64,000 nt of DNA. Origin: Osedax frankpressi. Its lineage: Eukaryota > Annelida > Polychaeta > Sabellida > Siboglinidae. The translations under genes were made by a program, and so were the position numbers. Positions 24,932 to 39,556 of the stretch are shown here, in pieces. The notes under the pieces are model-generated. The model was not told the DNA's origin. It did no database searches and was given only the letters and a program-made list of their open reading frames with translations. The stretch spans positions 31,318,947 through 31,382,946 of the forward strand of contig OZ038314.1 in NCBI GenBank assembly GCA_964035775.1, in the 5' to 3' direction. Each line of letters opens with the position of its first letter. Within the stretch, counting starts at the first letter, position 1.

Positions 24932-25427
24932 CTAAATATAAATATTATTATAAAGCTCACATTCTATGCTAGTTATATGTTAATGATTGACCTATATATA
25001 TAATGAAAGATAGATATCGTTTAATAGTGATGTATATTATTAAGTATGCAATTATAGTCAGAGATTTAATAAATATATAATAAATATATTTAATAAATAT
25101 TATTTATATATAATATATAGAGGGAATTTTATATATAGAGAATGTTTACACTTTATTAAGGTGAACATACTTGTACGTGATAAGTGTACAATAATTGTCA
25201 ACAAATATATATTTAAAACATCAAAAAATGTTAAAAAAAACTAGATGTATTGTATATTTTACTTATAAATCATACAAATTATTAATTATTTCATTAAATT
25301 AATATCAAGTTCAATTACTATGTTTTTAAACAATTATATTTATTTAAAACAAATTATAAAATAACAATTATTTATTGAATACATAAATCTTTAATGAATA
25401 CCAAAATTATATAATTAACGTAATCAT

Positions 25428-25491
<64 letters not shown>

Positions 25492-26879
25492 GGTTGGTAT
25501 TCATTTATAAAGAAAGAAAATGGTGATAGAAATCATGAAAATTATAAAATGTGAATGAATAAAGTGCATTATAGACAAAGAAAAATATAATATATATTAA
25601 ACTAGTAAATATTACCCTATAGATGAGTAACACATAAGAAACACAGGGTAACCCAAGTATTTTTTCACAATTATTTAATAGCGAATATAATCCGGTGTTG
25701 TATCAAAATAAAAATATTATAAAATCTTATATTTTTATGATCTTTTATTTATAAATTATATATAATATTAGACATATATAACTATTTTTTAAATATAAAA
25801 TATATAAAATTATTAGTAATATCGGTTTAAATACAAAAAAAGTTAACATAAGTTAACTTATATATATTTATACTATATATGTTAGTAAACTATATATAAT
25901 TATTATTTGACGTACGACTTACGTCGTACGTATACATGTGTATATGATATGCACATATAAATATATTTTTAGCAAAATACATTTTGAAATGGCATATATG
26001 ATTATTATATGATACAAGGTAAACTTTTTTATCATTAAAATTATTAACTTACACTACAATGCGCTAAATAACTATTTTAAGTTTAACGTGATTTTTGAAA
26101 TATATAAAATAAATAATTTATTTTTAAAAATAATATTCATTAAATTATTAATAATCATTATTTAGTATTTAAACTTTACTTTATTCGTAATATTATATTA
26201 TTTAGATTTAAATAGATATAGAAAATAATTATGCCTAAGCTATTTAACATTAAATCTTATAACAAATTGTATAATCGAATTAAATTAGAAGTAAATAACA
26301 TGCATTTTACTAGCACCGATTATGAATCGTATTCTAATGATAAATATAATTTTACAATTTCTTATTCTAGAGAAAATGCACATATCTAGTTATAATAATA
26401 TGAATAATAGTGATAATATCAATTATAATAATACTAATATTAATAATGTAGTAAATAATGATTTATTTAATTTTATATTAATTAGTAAGTATACTTTAAA
26501 TACTATATATACTATATAGTATGACATATATATTTATAAATATTAACATATCTATTAAATAGAATCATCTACAACTTAATATTTTAATATTGTAATAATT
26601 ACGACATTGGACGAGTTCAAGATTCTGGAGATTAATCGTGAAAATAGATTTTTTGAGAAAATAGTTACTAAATAGTAATAATTATAGTATTATTATAGTA
26701 AACATAAATTATATCGTGTTTAATTTTCTTGTTATATTAATTTATAATAATAAACTAGCATTATATGTCATAATAGTACTATACTATACTATAGGTAATA
26801 TATGTTATTTGATCAAATTATAATTTCGTTAGATAAATACACTATAATTGCAATAAAGATACATGTTATTCTTTCAATC

Positions 26880-26950
26880 GTGCTGGGCAGGGAGAAAGAC
26901 GATTCTTTATAAAGACACCATATCCGCAGACGAATTATTGTATACAAAAT
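26880..26950 (+). promoter_or_regulatory. Possible TATA-type promoter patch upstream of the DOMON gene
   Basis: A short balanced stretch (GTGCTGGGCAGGGAGAAAG) is followed by TTTATAAAG at 26906-26914 and CACCATATCCGCAGACG. It is the only promoter-like patch between the two genes and lies about 1.5 kb before the DOMON start codon. A TATA-like word is expected often by chance in such AT-rich DNA, so support comes only from the balanced neighbourhood. Confidence 0.2.
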
Positions 26951-27063
26951 ATATTATATATATATAACCATAATAAGAAATACATTATTTTTAATAATAC
27001 ATAATTTAAGTATATTAATTAAGTATTTCTATCTTTAAATTCTATATTCATATAGATATATAA

Positions 27064-27144
<81 letters not shown>

Positions 27145-27299
27145 CACATGTTATTGTTACGCAGATGTCATAAAGAAATATCTACTATAATGGATATAAT
27201 TAGTGATTCTATACTAGGCGATTGGAGAATTTTACGAAACTTGTAAAGAATTCTAAAAACAAATAAATAAATTGTTTCTTATTTTGAAATACACTTTAT

Positions 27300-27440
27300 T
27301 ACTTGTGTTAGTATGTGTTTTATAACACGTGTTATCGCATGTTTTTTCCACTTGTGTTTTTTACGCGTGTTATGCCTAGTTTTTTTACGCACGTTAACCC
27401 AAGTTTTTTGTAAGTGTTAACGCTTTAACCTAGGTTTTAA
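27300..27440. repeat. Degenerate tandem repeat of GTGTTTTTTACGCGTGTTA type
   Basis: T-runs of 4-7 bases alternate with ACACGTGTTA/ACGCGTGTTA/ACGCACGTTA words every 25-30 bases for about five copies. The copies are well diverged. Confidence 0.6.
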
Positions 27441-27544
27441 CTATAGCAAATTCTCGTGCAAACACATACTAATATTGTGTTTTACACAATATTTTGAGAA
27501 CAAATATACATGTTAACCGTAACTTTTGTACACGATTGTTTACT

Positions 27545-27705
27545 CTGTAGTAATTAAGTTACTGTTTTAACTTACTGATACGGTTACTCTAGAATTCAAT
27601 TACTATTATAACTTACTGATATATTAATCTAGTGATTCAGTTACTATTTTAAATTACTGATAAGGTAAATCTAGTAATTCAATAACTATTATTATCTAAT
27701 TAGAA
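27545..27705. repeat. Tandem repeat, unit 41 bp, about 3.5 copies
   Basis: The landmark AACTTACTGATA (later AAATTACTGATA) recurs at an exact spacing of 41 bases, with CTAGTAATTCA-type sequence between copies. Divergence is moderate. Confidence 0.8.
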
Positions 27706-28376
27706 TTAGAACAAAGTTCTCAAATTCAATTACGAAATACTACCGATAATGTTATAATAGTTACATATACACAATTGACCTTTAATGTTTACCGTATCCA
27801 ATGGTGACGCGCCATATTAATGGCAACCTGGCTATTAGTTCTCAAACCGATCTGAGACATTTCAATTATAATCCTCTTATAAAAGTATTGTGAAATTAAA
27901 ATAACATACTATTGAAATAGACATTCGATAACGGTTAGTTTAATTAATTTTATATTTTTTTATGATTATTAAATAGATATGCATATTATATATAAGATAT
28001 AAGATATAAAGTCTATTTACTATAAATAGACTAATGTCATATAAGTTACTCCGTTAATTGACAGCACTGATCAACCTCAGTAAATATCAGTAGTCATCAT
28101 ATTTACAACAATTATGATGTGAAAGTACTAACTATTATTTTGTTATTAATTCGTGTACTATATGAATCTCAAACTTATAGTTTTAACCATTTTAAAATAA
28201 TTTGTTCCGTAAATATATGCACAAATACACTTCACTAAGTACTCTCTATAAATTGAATTAAGCATAACAAGTAAATAATAATATACTTTATTATTTATGT
28301 TATTTTAATAACTGTTAATAACTGTAAATAATAGTGAAATGTGACTAGCAATATAATTTGATTACGATTTACAGCA

Positions 28377-28439
28377 ATGGCGTCGTTCACAATTATGTTG
28401 TTCACAATATTGGCATTGTTGATTTATACAATCGAATCG
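28377..28439 (+). CDS. Secreted DOMON-domain protein (FRRS1L-like), exon 1 (signal peptide)
   Basis: First coding exon of a five-exon gene. The ATG follows TTTACAGCA, so a 5' UTR exon may splice in at 28375. It encodes MASFTIMLFTILALLIYTIES: a secretory signal of about 18-20 residues with a hydrophobic core. The donor TCG|GTTAGC is phase 0 and matches the phase of exon 2. If it is not spliced, the frame stops after VSFVL, so splicing is needed. Joined exons give a protein of about 197 residues: signal peptide, then one DOMON domain. DOMON domains are beta-sandwich haem or sugar-binding modules of secreted or cell-surface proteins. In FRRS1 they precede a cytochrome b561 membrane part that is not visible here. 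Confidence 0.8.
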
Positions 28440-30718
<2,279 letters not shown>

Positions 30719-30889
30719 ATAGACACTTCGACTTGCGGAGTTGTAAAGACTTGCTTCAAATCGAGCTGCTCTGGTGACATTTGTTCTCTGTTCACTAGCT
30801 GGAGGTACGATAATAATTCGTTGATATTTGAAATTTCAGGACGAACTTCCGGTTGGGTGTCGATTTGCTTCTCTTCCGATAAGAAAATG
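30719..30889 (+). CDS. DOMON gene, exon 2 (N-terminal half of the DOMON domain)
   Basis: A 57-codon exon between TTTACAG and GTCAGT, phase 0 on both sides. The product begins IDTSTCGVVKTCF, then KSSCSGDICSLFTSWRY, DNNSLIFEISGRTSGWVS and ICFSSDKKM. This follows the FRRS1/FRRS1L pattern closely: a Cys-rich CG..K.CF....C....C entry, the aromatic-rich strand ending in W-R, the FEISGRTSGW strand and the FSSDKKM signature. Met-78 in that signature corresponds to the axial haem ligand of cytochrome-type DOMON domains. The minus strand also has an 89-codon open frame here (30703-30972), but the domain match settles the + strand. This exon is the strongest identification in the window. Confidence 0.92.
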
Positions 30890-30998
30890 GTCAGTAACAA
30901 GTAACTATTGGACTTGATTAATAATATATGTCTGGTCAAGTATAAATGTATTGCTATTAGGACCGGGTGCATGTCCGATCCGATCCAATCCCGAATCC

Positions 30999-33139
30999 TA
31001 ATAGTAATAGTAATAGTAATAGTAATAGTAATAGTAATAGTAATAGTAATAGTAATAGTAATAGTAATAGTAATAGTAATAGTAATAGTAATAGTAATAG
31101 TAATAGTAATAGTAATAGTAATAGTAATAGTAATAGTAATAGTAATAGTAATAGTAATAGTAATAGTAATAGTAATAGTAATAGTAATAGTAATAGTAAT
31201 AGTAATAGTAATAGTAATAGTAATAGTAATAGTAATAGTAATAGTAATAGTAATAGTAATAGTAATAGTAATAGTAATAGTAATAGTAATAGTAATAGTA
31301 ATAGTAATAGTAATAGTAATAGTAATAGTAATAGTAATAGTAATAGTAATAGTAATAGTAATAGTAATAGTAATAGTAATAGTAATAGTAATAGTAATAG
31401 TAATAGTAATAGTAATAGTAATAGTAATAGTAATAGTAATAGTAATAGTAATAGTAATAGTAATAGTAATAGTAATAGTAATAGTAATAGTAATAGTAAT
31501 AGTAATAGTAATAGTAATAGTAATAGTAATAGTAATAGTAATAGTAATAGTAATAGTAATAGTAATAGTAATAGTAATAGTAATAGTAATAGTAATAGTA
31601 ATAGTAATAGTAATAGTAATAGTAATAGTAATAGTAATAGTAATAGTAATAGTAATAGTAATAGTAATAGTAATAGTAATAGTAATAGTAATAGTAATAG
31701 TAATAGTAATAGTAATAGTAATAGTAATAGTAATAGTAATAGTAATAGTAATAGTAATAGTAATAGTAATAGTAATAGTAATAGTAATAGTAATAGTAAT
31801 AGTAATAGTAATAGTAATAGTAATAGTAATAGTAATAGTAATAGTAATAGTAATAGTAATAGTAATAGTAATAGTAATAGTAATAGTAATAGTAATAGTA
31901 ATAGTAATAGTAATAGTAATAGTAATAGTAATAGTAATAGTAATAGTAATAGTAATAGTAATAGTAATAGTAATAGTAATAGTAATAGTAATAGTAATAG
32001 TAATAGTAATAGTAATAGTAATAGTAATAGTAATAGTAATAGTAATAGTAATAGTAATAGTAATAGTAATAGTAATAGTAATAGTAATAGTAATAGTAAT
32101 AGTAATAGTAATAGTAATAGTAATAGTAATAGTAATAGTAATAGTAATAGTAATAGTAATAGTAATAGTAATAGTAATAGTAATAGTAATAGTAATAGTA
32201 ATAGTAATAGTAATAGTAATAGTAATAGTAATAGTAATAGTAATAGTAATAGTAATAGTAATAGTAATAGTAATAGTAATAGTAATAGTAATAGTAATAG
32301 TAATAGTAATAGTAATAGTAATAGTAATAGTAATAGTAATAGTAATAGTAATAGTAATAGTAATAGTAATAGTAATAGTAATAGTAATAGTAATAGTAAT
32401 AGTAATAGTAATAGTAATAGTAATAGTAATAGTAATAGTAATAGTAATAGTAATAGTAATAGTAATAGTAATAGTAATAGTAATAGTAATAGTAATAGTA
32501 ATAGTAATAGTAATAGTAATAGTAATAGTAATAGTAATAGTAATAGTAATAGTAATAGTAATAGTAATAGTAATAGTAATAGTAATAGTAATAGTAATAG
32601 TAATAGTAATAGTAATAGTAATAGTAATAGTAATAGTAATAGTAATAGTAATAGTAATAGTAATAGTAATAGTAATAGTAATAGTAATAGTAATAGTAAT
32701 AGTAATAGTAATAGTAATAGTAATAGTAATAGTAATAGTAATAGTAATAGTAATAGTAATAGTAATAGTAATAGTAATAGTAATAGTAATAGTAATAGTA
32801 ATAGTAATAGTAATAGTAATAGTAATAGTAATAGTAATAGTAATAGTAATAGTAATAGTAATAGTAATAGTAATAGTAATAGTAATAGTAATAGTAATAG
32901 TAATAGTAATAGTAATAGTAATAGTAATAGTAATAGTAATAGTAATAGTAATAGTAATAGTAATAGTAATAGTAATAGTAATAGTAATAGTAATAGTAAT
33001 AGTAATAGTAATAGTAATAGTAATAGTAATAGTAATAGTAATAGTAATAGTAATAGTAATAGTAATAGTAATAGTAATAGTAATAGTAATAGTAATAGTA
33101 ATAGTAATAGTAATAGTAATAGTAATAGTAATAGTAATA
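30999..33139. repeat. Hexanucleotide array (TAATAG)n, about 356 copies, essentially perfect
   Basis: Over 2.1 kb of TAATAG without a visible substitution, and without any C on the + strand. Two frames are open (Asn-Ser and Ile-Val dipeptide runs) and the third is all stops, so the long open frames are artefacts. The array begins abruptly after CCGAATCC and changes at 33140 into an 11-bp form made of TAATAG plus TAATA. Such purity over this length implies very recent expansion, or an assembly approximation. Confidence 0.97.
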
Positions 33140-35410
33140 TAATAGTAATATAATAGTAATATAATAGTAATATAATAGTAATGTAATAGTAATGTAATAG
33201 TAATGTAATAGTAATGTAATAGTAATGTAATAGTAATGTAATAGTAATGTAATAGTAATATAATAGTAATATAATAGTAATATAATAGTAATATAATAGT
33301 AATATAATAGTAATATAATAGTAATATAATAGTAATATAATAGTAATATAATAGTAATATAATAGTAATATAATAGTAATATAATAGTAATATAATAGTA
33401 ATATAATAGTAATATAATAGTAATATAATAGTAATATAATAGTAATATAATAGTAATATAATAGTAATATAATAGTAATATAATAGTAATATAATAGTAG
33501 TATAATAGTAGTATAATAGTAGTATAATAGTAGTATAATAGTAGTATAATAGTAGTATAATAGTAGTATAATAGTAGTATAATAGTAGTATAATAGTAGT
33601 ATAATAGTAGTATAATAGTAGTATAATAGTAGTATAATAGTAGTATAATAGTAGTATAATAGTAGTATAATAGTAGTATAATAGTAGTATAATAGTAGTA
33701 TAATAGTAGTATAATAGTAGTATAATAGTAGTATAATAGTAGTATAATAGTAGTATAATAGTAGTATAATAGTAGTATAATAGTAGTATAATAGTAGTAT
33801 AATAGTAGTATAATAGTAGTATAATAGTAGTATAATAGTAGTATAATAGTAGTATAATAGTAGTATAATAGTAGTATAATAGTAGTATAATAGTAGTATA
33901 ATAGTAGTATAATAGTAGTATAATAGTAGTATAATAGTAGTATAATAGTAGTATAATAGTAGTATAATAGTAGTATAATAGTAGTATAATAGTAGTATAA
34001 TAGTAGTATAATAGTAGTATAATAGTAGTATAATAGTAGTATAATAGTAGTATAATAGTAGTATAATAGTAGTATAATAGTAGTATAATAGTAGTATAAT
34101 AGTAGTATAATAGTAGTATAATAGTAGTATAATGGTAGTATAATAGTAGTATAATAGTAGTATAATGGTAGTATAATGGTAGTATAATGGTAGTATAATA
34201 GTAGTATAATAGTAGTATAATAGTAGTATAATAGTAGTATAATAGTAGTATAATAGTAGTATAATAGTAGTATAATAGTAATATAATAGTAATATAATAG
34301 TAATATAATAGTAATATAATAGTAATATAATAGTAATATAATAGTAATATAATAGTAATATAATAGTAATATAATAGTAATATAATAGTAATATAATAGT
34401 AATATAATAGTAATATAATAGTAATATAATAGTAATATAATAGTAATATAATAGTAATATAATAGTAATATAATAGTAATATAATAGTAATATAATAGTA
34501 ATATAATAGTAATATAATAGTAATATAATAGTAATATAATAGTAATATAATAGTAATATAATAGTAATATAATAGTAATATAATAGTAATATAATAGTAA
34601 TATAATAGTAATATAATAGTAATATAATAGTAATATAATAGTAATATAATAGTAATATAATAGTAATATAATAGTAATATAATAGTAATATAATAGTAAT
34701 ATAATAGTAATATAATAGTAATATAATAGTAATATAATAGTAATATAATAGTAATATAATAGTAATATAATAGTAATATAATAGTAATATAATAGTAATA
34801 TAATAGTAATATAATAGTAATATAATAGTAATATAATAGTAATATAATAGTAATATAATAGTAATATAATAGTAATATAATAGTAATATAATAGTAATAT
34901 AATAGTAATATAATAGTAATATAATAGTAATATAATAGTAATATAATAGTAATATAATAGTAATATAATAGTAATATAATAGTAATATAATAGTAATATA
35001 ATAGTAATATAATAGTAATATAATAGTAATATAATAGTAATATAATAGTAATATAATAGTAATATAATAGTAATATAATAGTAATATAATAGTAATATAA
35101 TAGTAATATAATAGTAATATAATAGTAATATAATAGTAATATAATAGTAATATAATAGTAATATAATAGTAATATAATAGTAATATAATAGTAATATAAT
35201 AGTAATATAATAGTAATATAATAGTAATATAATAGTAATATAATAGTAATATAATAGTAATATAATAGTAATATAATAGTAATATAATAGTAATATAATA
35301 GGAATATAATAGTAATATAATAGGAATATAATAGTAATATAATAGTAATATAATAGTAATATAATAGTAATATAATAGTAATATAATAGTAATAGTAATA
35401 ATAATAATAT
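33140..35410. repeat. 11-bp array derived from the hexamer, in homogeneous variant blocks
   Basis: Unit TAATATAATAG, arranged in blocks. A few base units come first, then TAATGTAATAG (about 33178-33257), TAATATAATAG (to about 33495), TAGTATAATAG (to about 34280, with a few AATGGTAGTAT units near 34135-34195), and TAATATAATAG again to about 35395. Two GGAATATAA variants appear near 35300-35325. It ends in a few TAATAATAA triplets. The block structure shows local spread of single mutations, and the whole region still contains no C. Confidence 0.95.
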
Positions 35411-36020
35411 TTATAAGAGAAAAAATATTCTACAGAATGGATGATTTTAATTATTTTTGTATAATTCTCTTTGAATATATTATCTGTTAATATGTTTTTT
35501 TGTTATTATATCAAAGTAAACCAATATGTTTGCAGAATTCAAGTAAGCTATACGAGTAGCTAGATTTAGATAAATAGTATGTAATGTGAGTTAGTAATAT
35601 ATTGCATACATTTTTCGAAGTCTTGAAAATAAGTTTATATGTTCTCATTATGTAAGACTTGTGTTAGTTTTGTTGGTGATATCTGCAAGTATATAAGCAA
35701 AAACTATAGACTTTTTATTAATTTATTGAGGATTTATCAATTTACCTTTATTATTAATTGTATGCTGTATTTACAGATTTTCTGTTTTATTTGTGTATCG
35801 TTAGTTCAGAGGTGTTTGTTTATGTTTATTTATTTATTTTAATTTAGATAAGTGATTACAAAATTTTTTGAATTCACCATGACTGATATCTAAATATCAC
35901 TTTGTAGTGTATTTCTTGTTTTTGAAATTAATTATATATTTCATTTAGAATATTATATATATTATATGTGAAGTTTATTTATTTTTGTAAATAATTAATC
36001 TATTTCTATATAATACTTTC

Positions 36021-36057
<37 letters not shown>

Positions 36058-36058
36058 C

Positions 36059-36094
<36 letters not shown>

Positions 36095-36250
36095 ATAATA
36101 AATTACATAATTAAATCGTGAAATTAGTGTTTTGGCAAACATAAACCACTCTTACCTACGTCTAATCCCACCCACTAACTGCAGACCATCTCGGTGCATA
36201 ACCACACGCACTAGCACTAACCCTAGCATCGACCTACCTCATTACTCCAG

Positions 36251-36343
36251 GGCAGCGACAGTTGTATCGACTGCGTAAATAACAATGGAGTCAACGCTCA
36301 GCATTCCTATAATAATGGCCAGTCTAATGTCGTCAGCTTATCG
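36251..36343 (+). CDS. DOMON gene, exon 3
   Basis: A 31-codon exon between CTCCAG and GTTAGT, phase 0 on both sides; only this frame is open. It encodes GSDSCIDCVNNNGVNAQHSY followed by NNGQSNVVSLS. Directly after the KKM of exon 2 this yields DKKMGSDSCIDCV, the position where FRRS1-type domains have DKKMGGDDVMACV. Next comes N-N-G-V and a Y-N-x-G-Q motif, also expected. Two usual Asp residues (GDDD) are replaced by Ser-Asp-Ser, a mild departure. The exon is flanked by balanced sequence on both sides (36140-36450), which may hold intronic regulatory elements. Confidence 0.88.
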
Positions 36344-36504
36344 GTTAGTACTCAGAGTTGTAGGGTCAGAGGGTAGTGGCGTACCATATGGTGACATGAG
36401 CAATCAATGTATCGAACATACTAAAGGTTACGAAGATGTATTATAAAGAATTTTATAGAATATATATTATTTATGTGTTTCATAAGTGTTTATGAAACAC
36501 AGAG

Positions 36505-36557
<53 letters not shown>

Positions 36558-38295
36558 TATTTTGGATCATACAAGTGTTATAAAAACTTACTCACGGTTA
36601 ACAATCGTCGTCATTATAACGGTATACGAGTAGTGTGCTTATAGGCACTTATACTATAAAGACAATTTAAACTATTAAAGCGCGTTTTAAAGTTACAAAA
36701 AAGTTTGAAGTCTATCAAAATATTCGATTATATTTCTGATAGCTAATATTGATATATGTATTCATAATCCCTATCTATCGTCAATTAAATATATTAATTG
36801 AATGATTAATATCCCAGTGATCCGACTGATAATGAAATAAGATATTGTTATTATTATTAAGTCAGCGGTTGTAAAATTATTCTTAGCTGTCTACTCCAAT
36901 TATTATTCTAAAGTAATTTCAATAAATTAGCTGTATCAGGCGATTCTTACCTATACATAGTTTATAAACATATTCTATTTATCCAATCCAAAACTATTTT
37001 ATAGATAATGGGAGTATGCATTGTGTTGCGTTGTGTTGTTCAAAAAAATCATAGTTTACTTCTAGATCTGCAAGCATATTTCCCAGATCATATTCTAACA
37101 GTTGTTGTGTTGCAATTCTAACAACGGTTCCATCTATGGAAAATATTAAACTATTAACTAGTTGGTTAAACACATTGTTAAGCCAGTAAATTCCATAGTT
37201 TCGCTATTATCCGTAGTACTGGAATTAAGTTTTAAACAGTTTTTAATTCTACTATAAATAACGAATATCGATATTTGTATTTTACCTAATTTATTATATA
37301 ACACTAATGATAACATATAATTATTTAAAGTACATATTTTACCATCATAGTATAAAGAATATTATGTAACAAGTTAAAACTTTTTGCTTTGATTCATCGT
37401 TATAGAAAAACATTTAATTTCACGAATTTCACGTATTTTCCTCATGCATTTTTAACTATGTCAAAATGTTATATAACTATATTTTTGGATGTTTTGATAG
37501 TTTATTAATTTTCAAATATAGTCATATGCCAATATTTGTGTTTTCTTTTTGATATGTTATGTATATTATCTGAGGTATTTATTAGAATACATCTACCATC
37601 ACTAATAATTGTTATTTATTCAAAGCTACTAAATATGGAGAGGTCGTTTATTTTTTAACATTCAAATGATTAGTTTAGAAGCTGTATTAAATATTATATA
37701 ATATAGTCAACATATTATTATGAATAGGCAGAATTTCGAACAGCGTAAATATTGTATTAATAACTGTAAAATGTATCTATAATATTGTTACTATCAATCA
37801 TTGTATTGGTTAAATTTGTTTACACTTTGGATACTTATATAGCTGCATATATAAGGGAATACTATATATACCTATTATATATATATAACCAATTGATCTC
37901 ATTAATAATTCATACCAAGTTAATTGCCAAAATAAAATGATTACACTGTAATGAAAATACTTATTTAGATTTAAATTAGATACGTCATTTGTATATACAT
38001 TCCGTATATAATGCCTTACAATAATATAATATTGATTTTCTATATTATTATGTTATATGAATACATATTTTATGAACAGCTTCATAAAATGATGCAGGTG
38101 AATGATTACTTTAGTATGATAATATAATATAATATAAATATATCCATCATTAGCTTGACCAAATTCAATATATTATAATTCTTCATAATTTGTCGATATT
38201 TATATTTATCTTTCCGACTTGGAGGAGCTCTTTATTCATCCAATATATATTAAAACCTTTAATGTACCAATATTCGTGGGTTAATTATATGCATA

Positions 38296-38359
<64 letters not shown>

Positions 38360-38927
38360 TTAGCATTTTTCTGACTAGATAATATATTTCTATCATATAT
38401 TAAGAATAATTATTAATTTAACTAATGCCTGTATTTTTTAAACTTTTAGATTTATTTTATAATCATTCTAATATTTTATTGTTAAGATTAATTTTTTCTT
38501 TGTGTTTCACTGAAATAAGATATTTTGAGGTACACAATATTGTATAGAAGTTATAGAGTTATATTATTATAAGTACTCTTTTATTCTAAGTTTTATTCTC
38601 TCGGGTCATATTCTACAATGCTTAATAAAAGAAACAAATATCTGGGTCAATGTTATTATAATATTTTTGGAATAAGATACAAAATAATAATTAATGTTAA
38701 GGTTAATATTGACAAAGTAATAGTTGAGTTATATGTCAAATAAAGTAAGTTAAGAAATATTCTGGGTAATATATTTATATATATTTATATATGTAAAAAT
38801 ATGCAGATAAGTATTTATATAATATATACTATTTATAAATTAGTCAATAGTATCTATTATTGTTATATTGTTACGCGAAATTTAGAATGAAATTAAATAA
38901 ACACTTTTTTTATTTACTTTGTCCCAG
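36344..38927 (+). other. Intron 3 of the DOMON gene (about 2.6 kb)
   Basis: Runs from GTTAGT to GTCCCAG, phase 0. It is AT-rich, with (AT)n tracts at 36509-36553 and 38297-38357 and a short GTGTTGCGTTGTGTTGTT stretch near 37020-37038. No other exon is seen. Confidence 0.7.
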
Positions 38928-39090
38928 AATACTGCTGCTGGCTTGACTCAAGTATCTACTTCAAACTCCAATGGCATTATTACTTGTAAGGTGATCAGGT
39001 CTCTGGCGGGAGTCATTGGCCAATCTACCGTCTTCAATCTTGAATCGTCGAGTTATTACCTCATGTTGGGTACCGGTAGCATGTCAGGAG
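38928..39090 (+). CDS. DOMON gene, exon 4
   Basis: A 54-codon exon plus one base between GTCCCAG and GTTAGT, phase 0 in and phase 1 out. It encodes NTAAGLTQVSTSNSNGIITC, then KVIRSLAGVIGQSTVFNLES and SSYYLMLGTGSMSG. This matches the back half of DOMON domains: a variable loop, the strand NGIITCKVIRSL (family pattern N-x-[IV]-x-C-x-[FV]-x-R), a hydrophobic strand with FNLES, and YYLMLGTG (family pattern YYLL-A-x-G). Balanced codon use is sharply distinct from the flanking intron sequence. Confidence 0.92.
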
Positions 39091-39452
39091 GTTAGTCTGC
39101 TATGAAAATACAACATGTAATATCTACTAAAGCACTTACGATCGCAAATATTTAATATATGTACACGAAATCTTGAAATATAAAATATAAATTAAATAGT
39201 TTGGTGCATAATATTAATAACAGAATAACAAAGTATTATTATATATGTTTATGTGAATTCAATTTATAAAAAAACTTAGATTCAAAATGCATTGAATATC
39301 AATAATAAAAAATATAACATATTTGATTAACTAATTTAACTAATTATCCCATTCATATTTTAAATTATATTTTATACTTTAAAATATTATTTTCATTGAT
39401 ATTCTATTGTATAGAATATAGTTAACTGGCAGATACACTGTATACTTAACAG

Positions 39453-39556
39453 GCACGAAACTCGAGCATGGAAATGATCCGATAATTACGAGTAAAAAAT
39501 ATAATTTCGGATCTCAAGCTTCCAAGGGCATATCACTAAATGCAATCAATAGTTAG
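39453..39556 (+). CDS. DOMON gene, exon 5 (last certain exon; stop TAG 39554-39556 or spliced at 39551)
   Basis: Enters in phase 1 after TTAACAG and completes Gly-164. It continues TKLEHGNDPIITSKKYNFGS and QASKGISLNAIN. His-169 in LEHG corresponds to the second haem ligand of cytochrome-type DOMON domains (R-H-D in human FRRS1L), so both ligands, Met-78 and His-169, are kept. If read through, the protein ends at AINS with TAG, about 197 residues, with no membrane anchor: a soluble secreted protein. However, the end reads AATA|GTTAGT, the same donor used by exons 3 and 4, so splicing to a further exon in phase 1 is quite possible. FRRS1L proteins normally end in a hydrophobic anchor. Candidate continuations are at 42516, 47212 and 53575; none is convincing. 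Confidence 0.82.

Larger units (their letters stand above)
23806..28374. other. Intergenic DNA between the secreted-peptide gene and the DOMON gene
   Basis: AT-rich with (AT)n tracts at 24103-24136, 24769-24817, 24891-24928, 25430-25488 and 27067-27141. At 25908-25935 there is an ACGTACGACTTACGTCGTACGT-type inverted repeat. Two diverged tandem repeats lie at 27300-27480 and 27545-27705. A 65-codon frame at 26322-26519 is Asn/Ile-rich AT-driven noise. No exon is supported. Confidence 0.6.
30890..36250 (+). other. Intron 2 of the DOMON gene (about 5.4 kb), mostly tandem repeat
   Basis: Runs from GTCAGT to TACTCCAG, phase 0. About 4.4 kb of it (30999-35410) is C-free TAATAG-type repeat. The remainder is a short 5' unique part (CCGATCCGATCCAATCCCG), an AT-rich 3' part with (AT)n tracts at 36024-36052 and 36065-36091, and a pyrimidine-rich, balanced 130 bases before the acceptor. 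Confidence 0.75.

Noticed and set aside
25488-25510. Mariner-type terminal sequence (TTAGGTTGGTAT)
   Set aside because: Only about a dozen bases match, with no partner inverted repeat or transposase nearby.
30908-33153. Frames of over 700 codons encoding Ile-Val and Asn-Ser runs
   Set aside because: Artefact of the TAATAG array inside the DOMON intron; the third phase is all stops.
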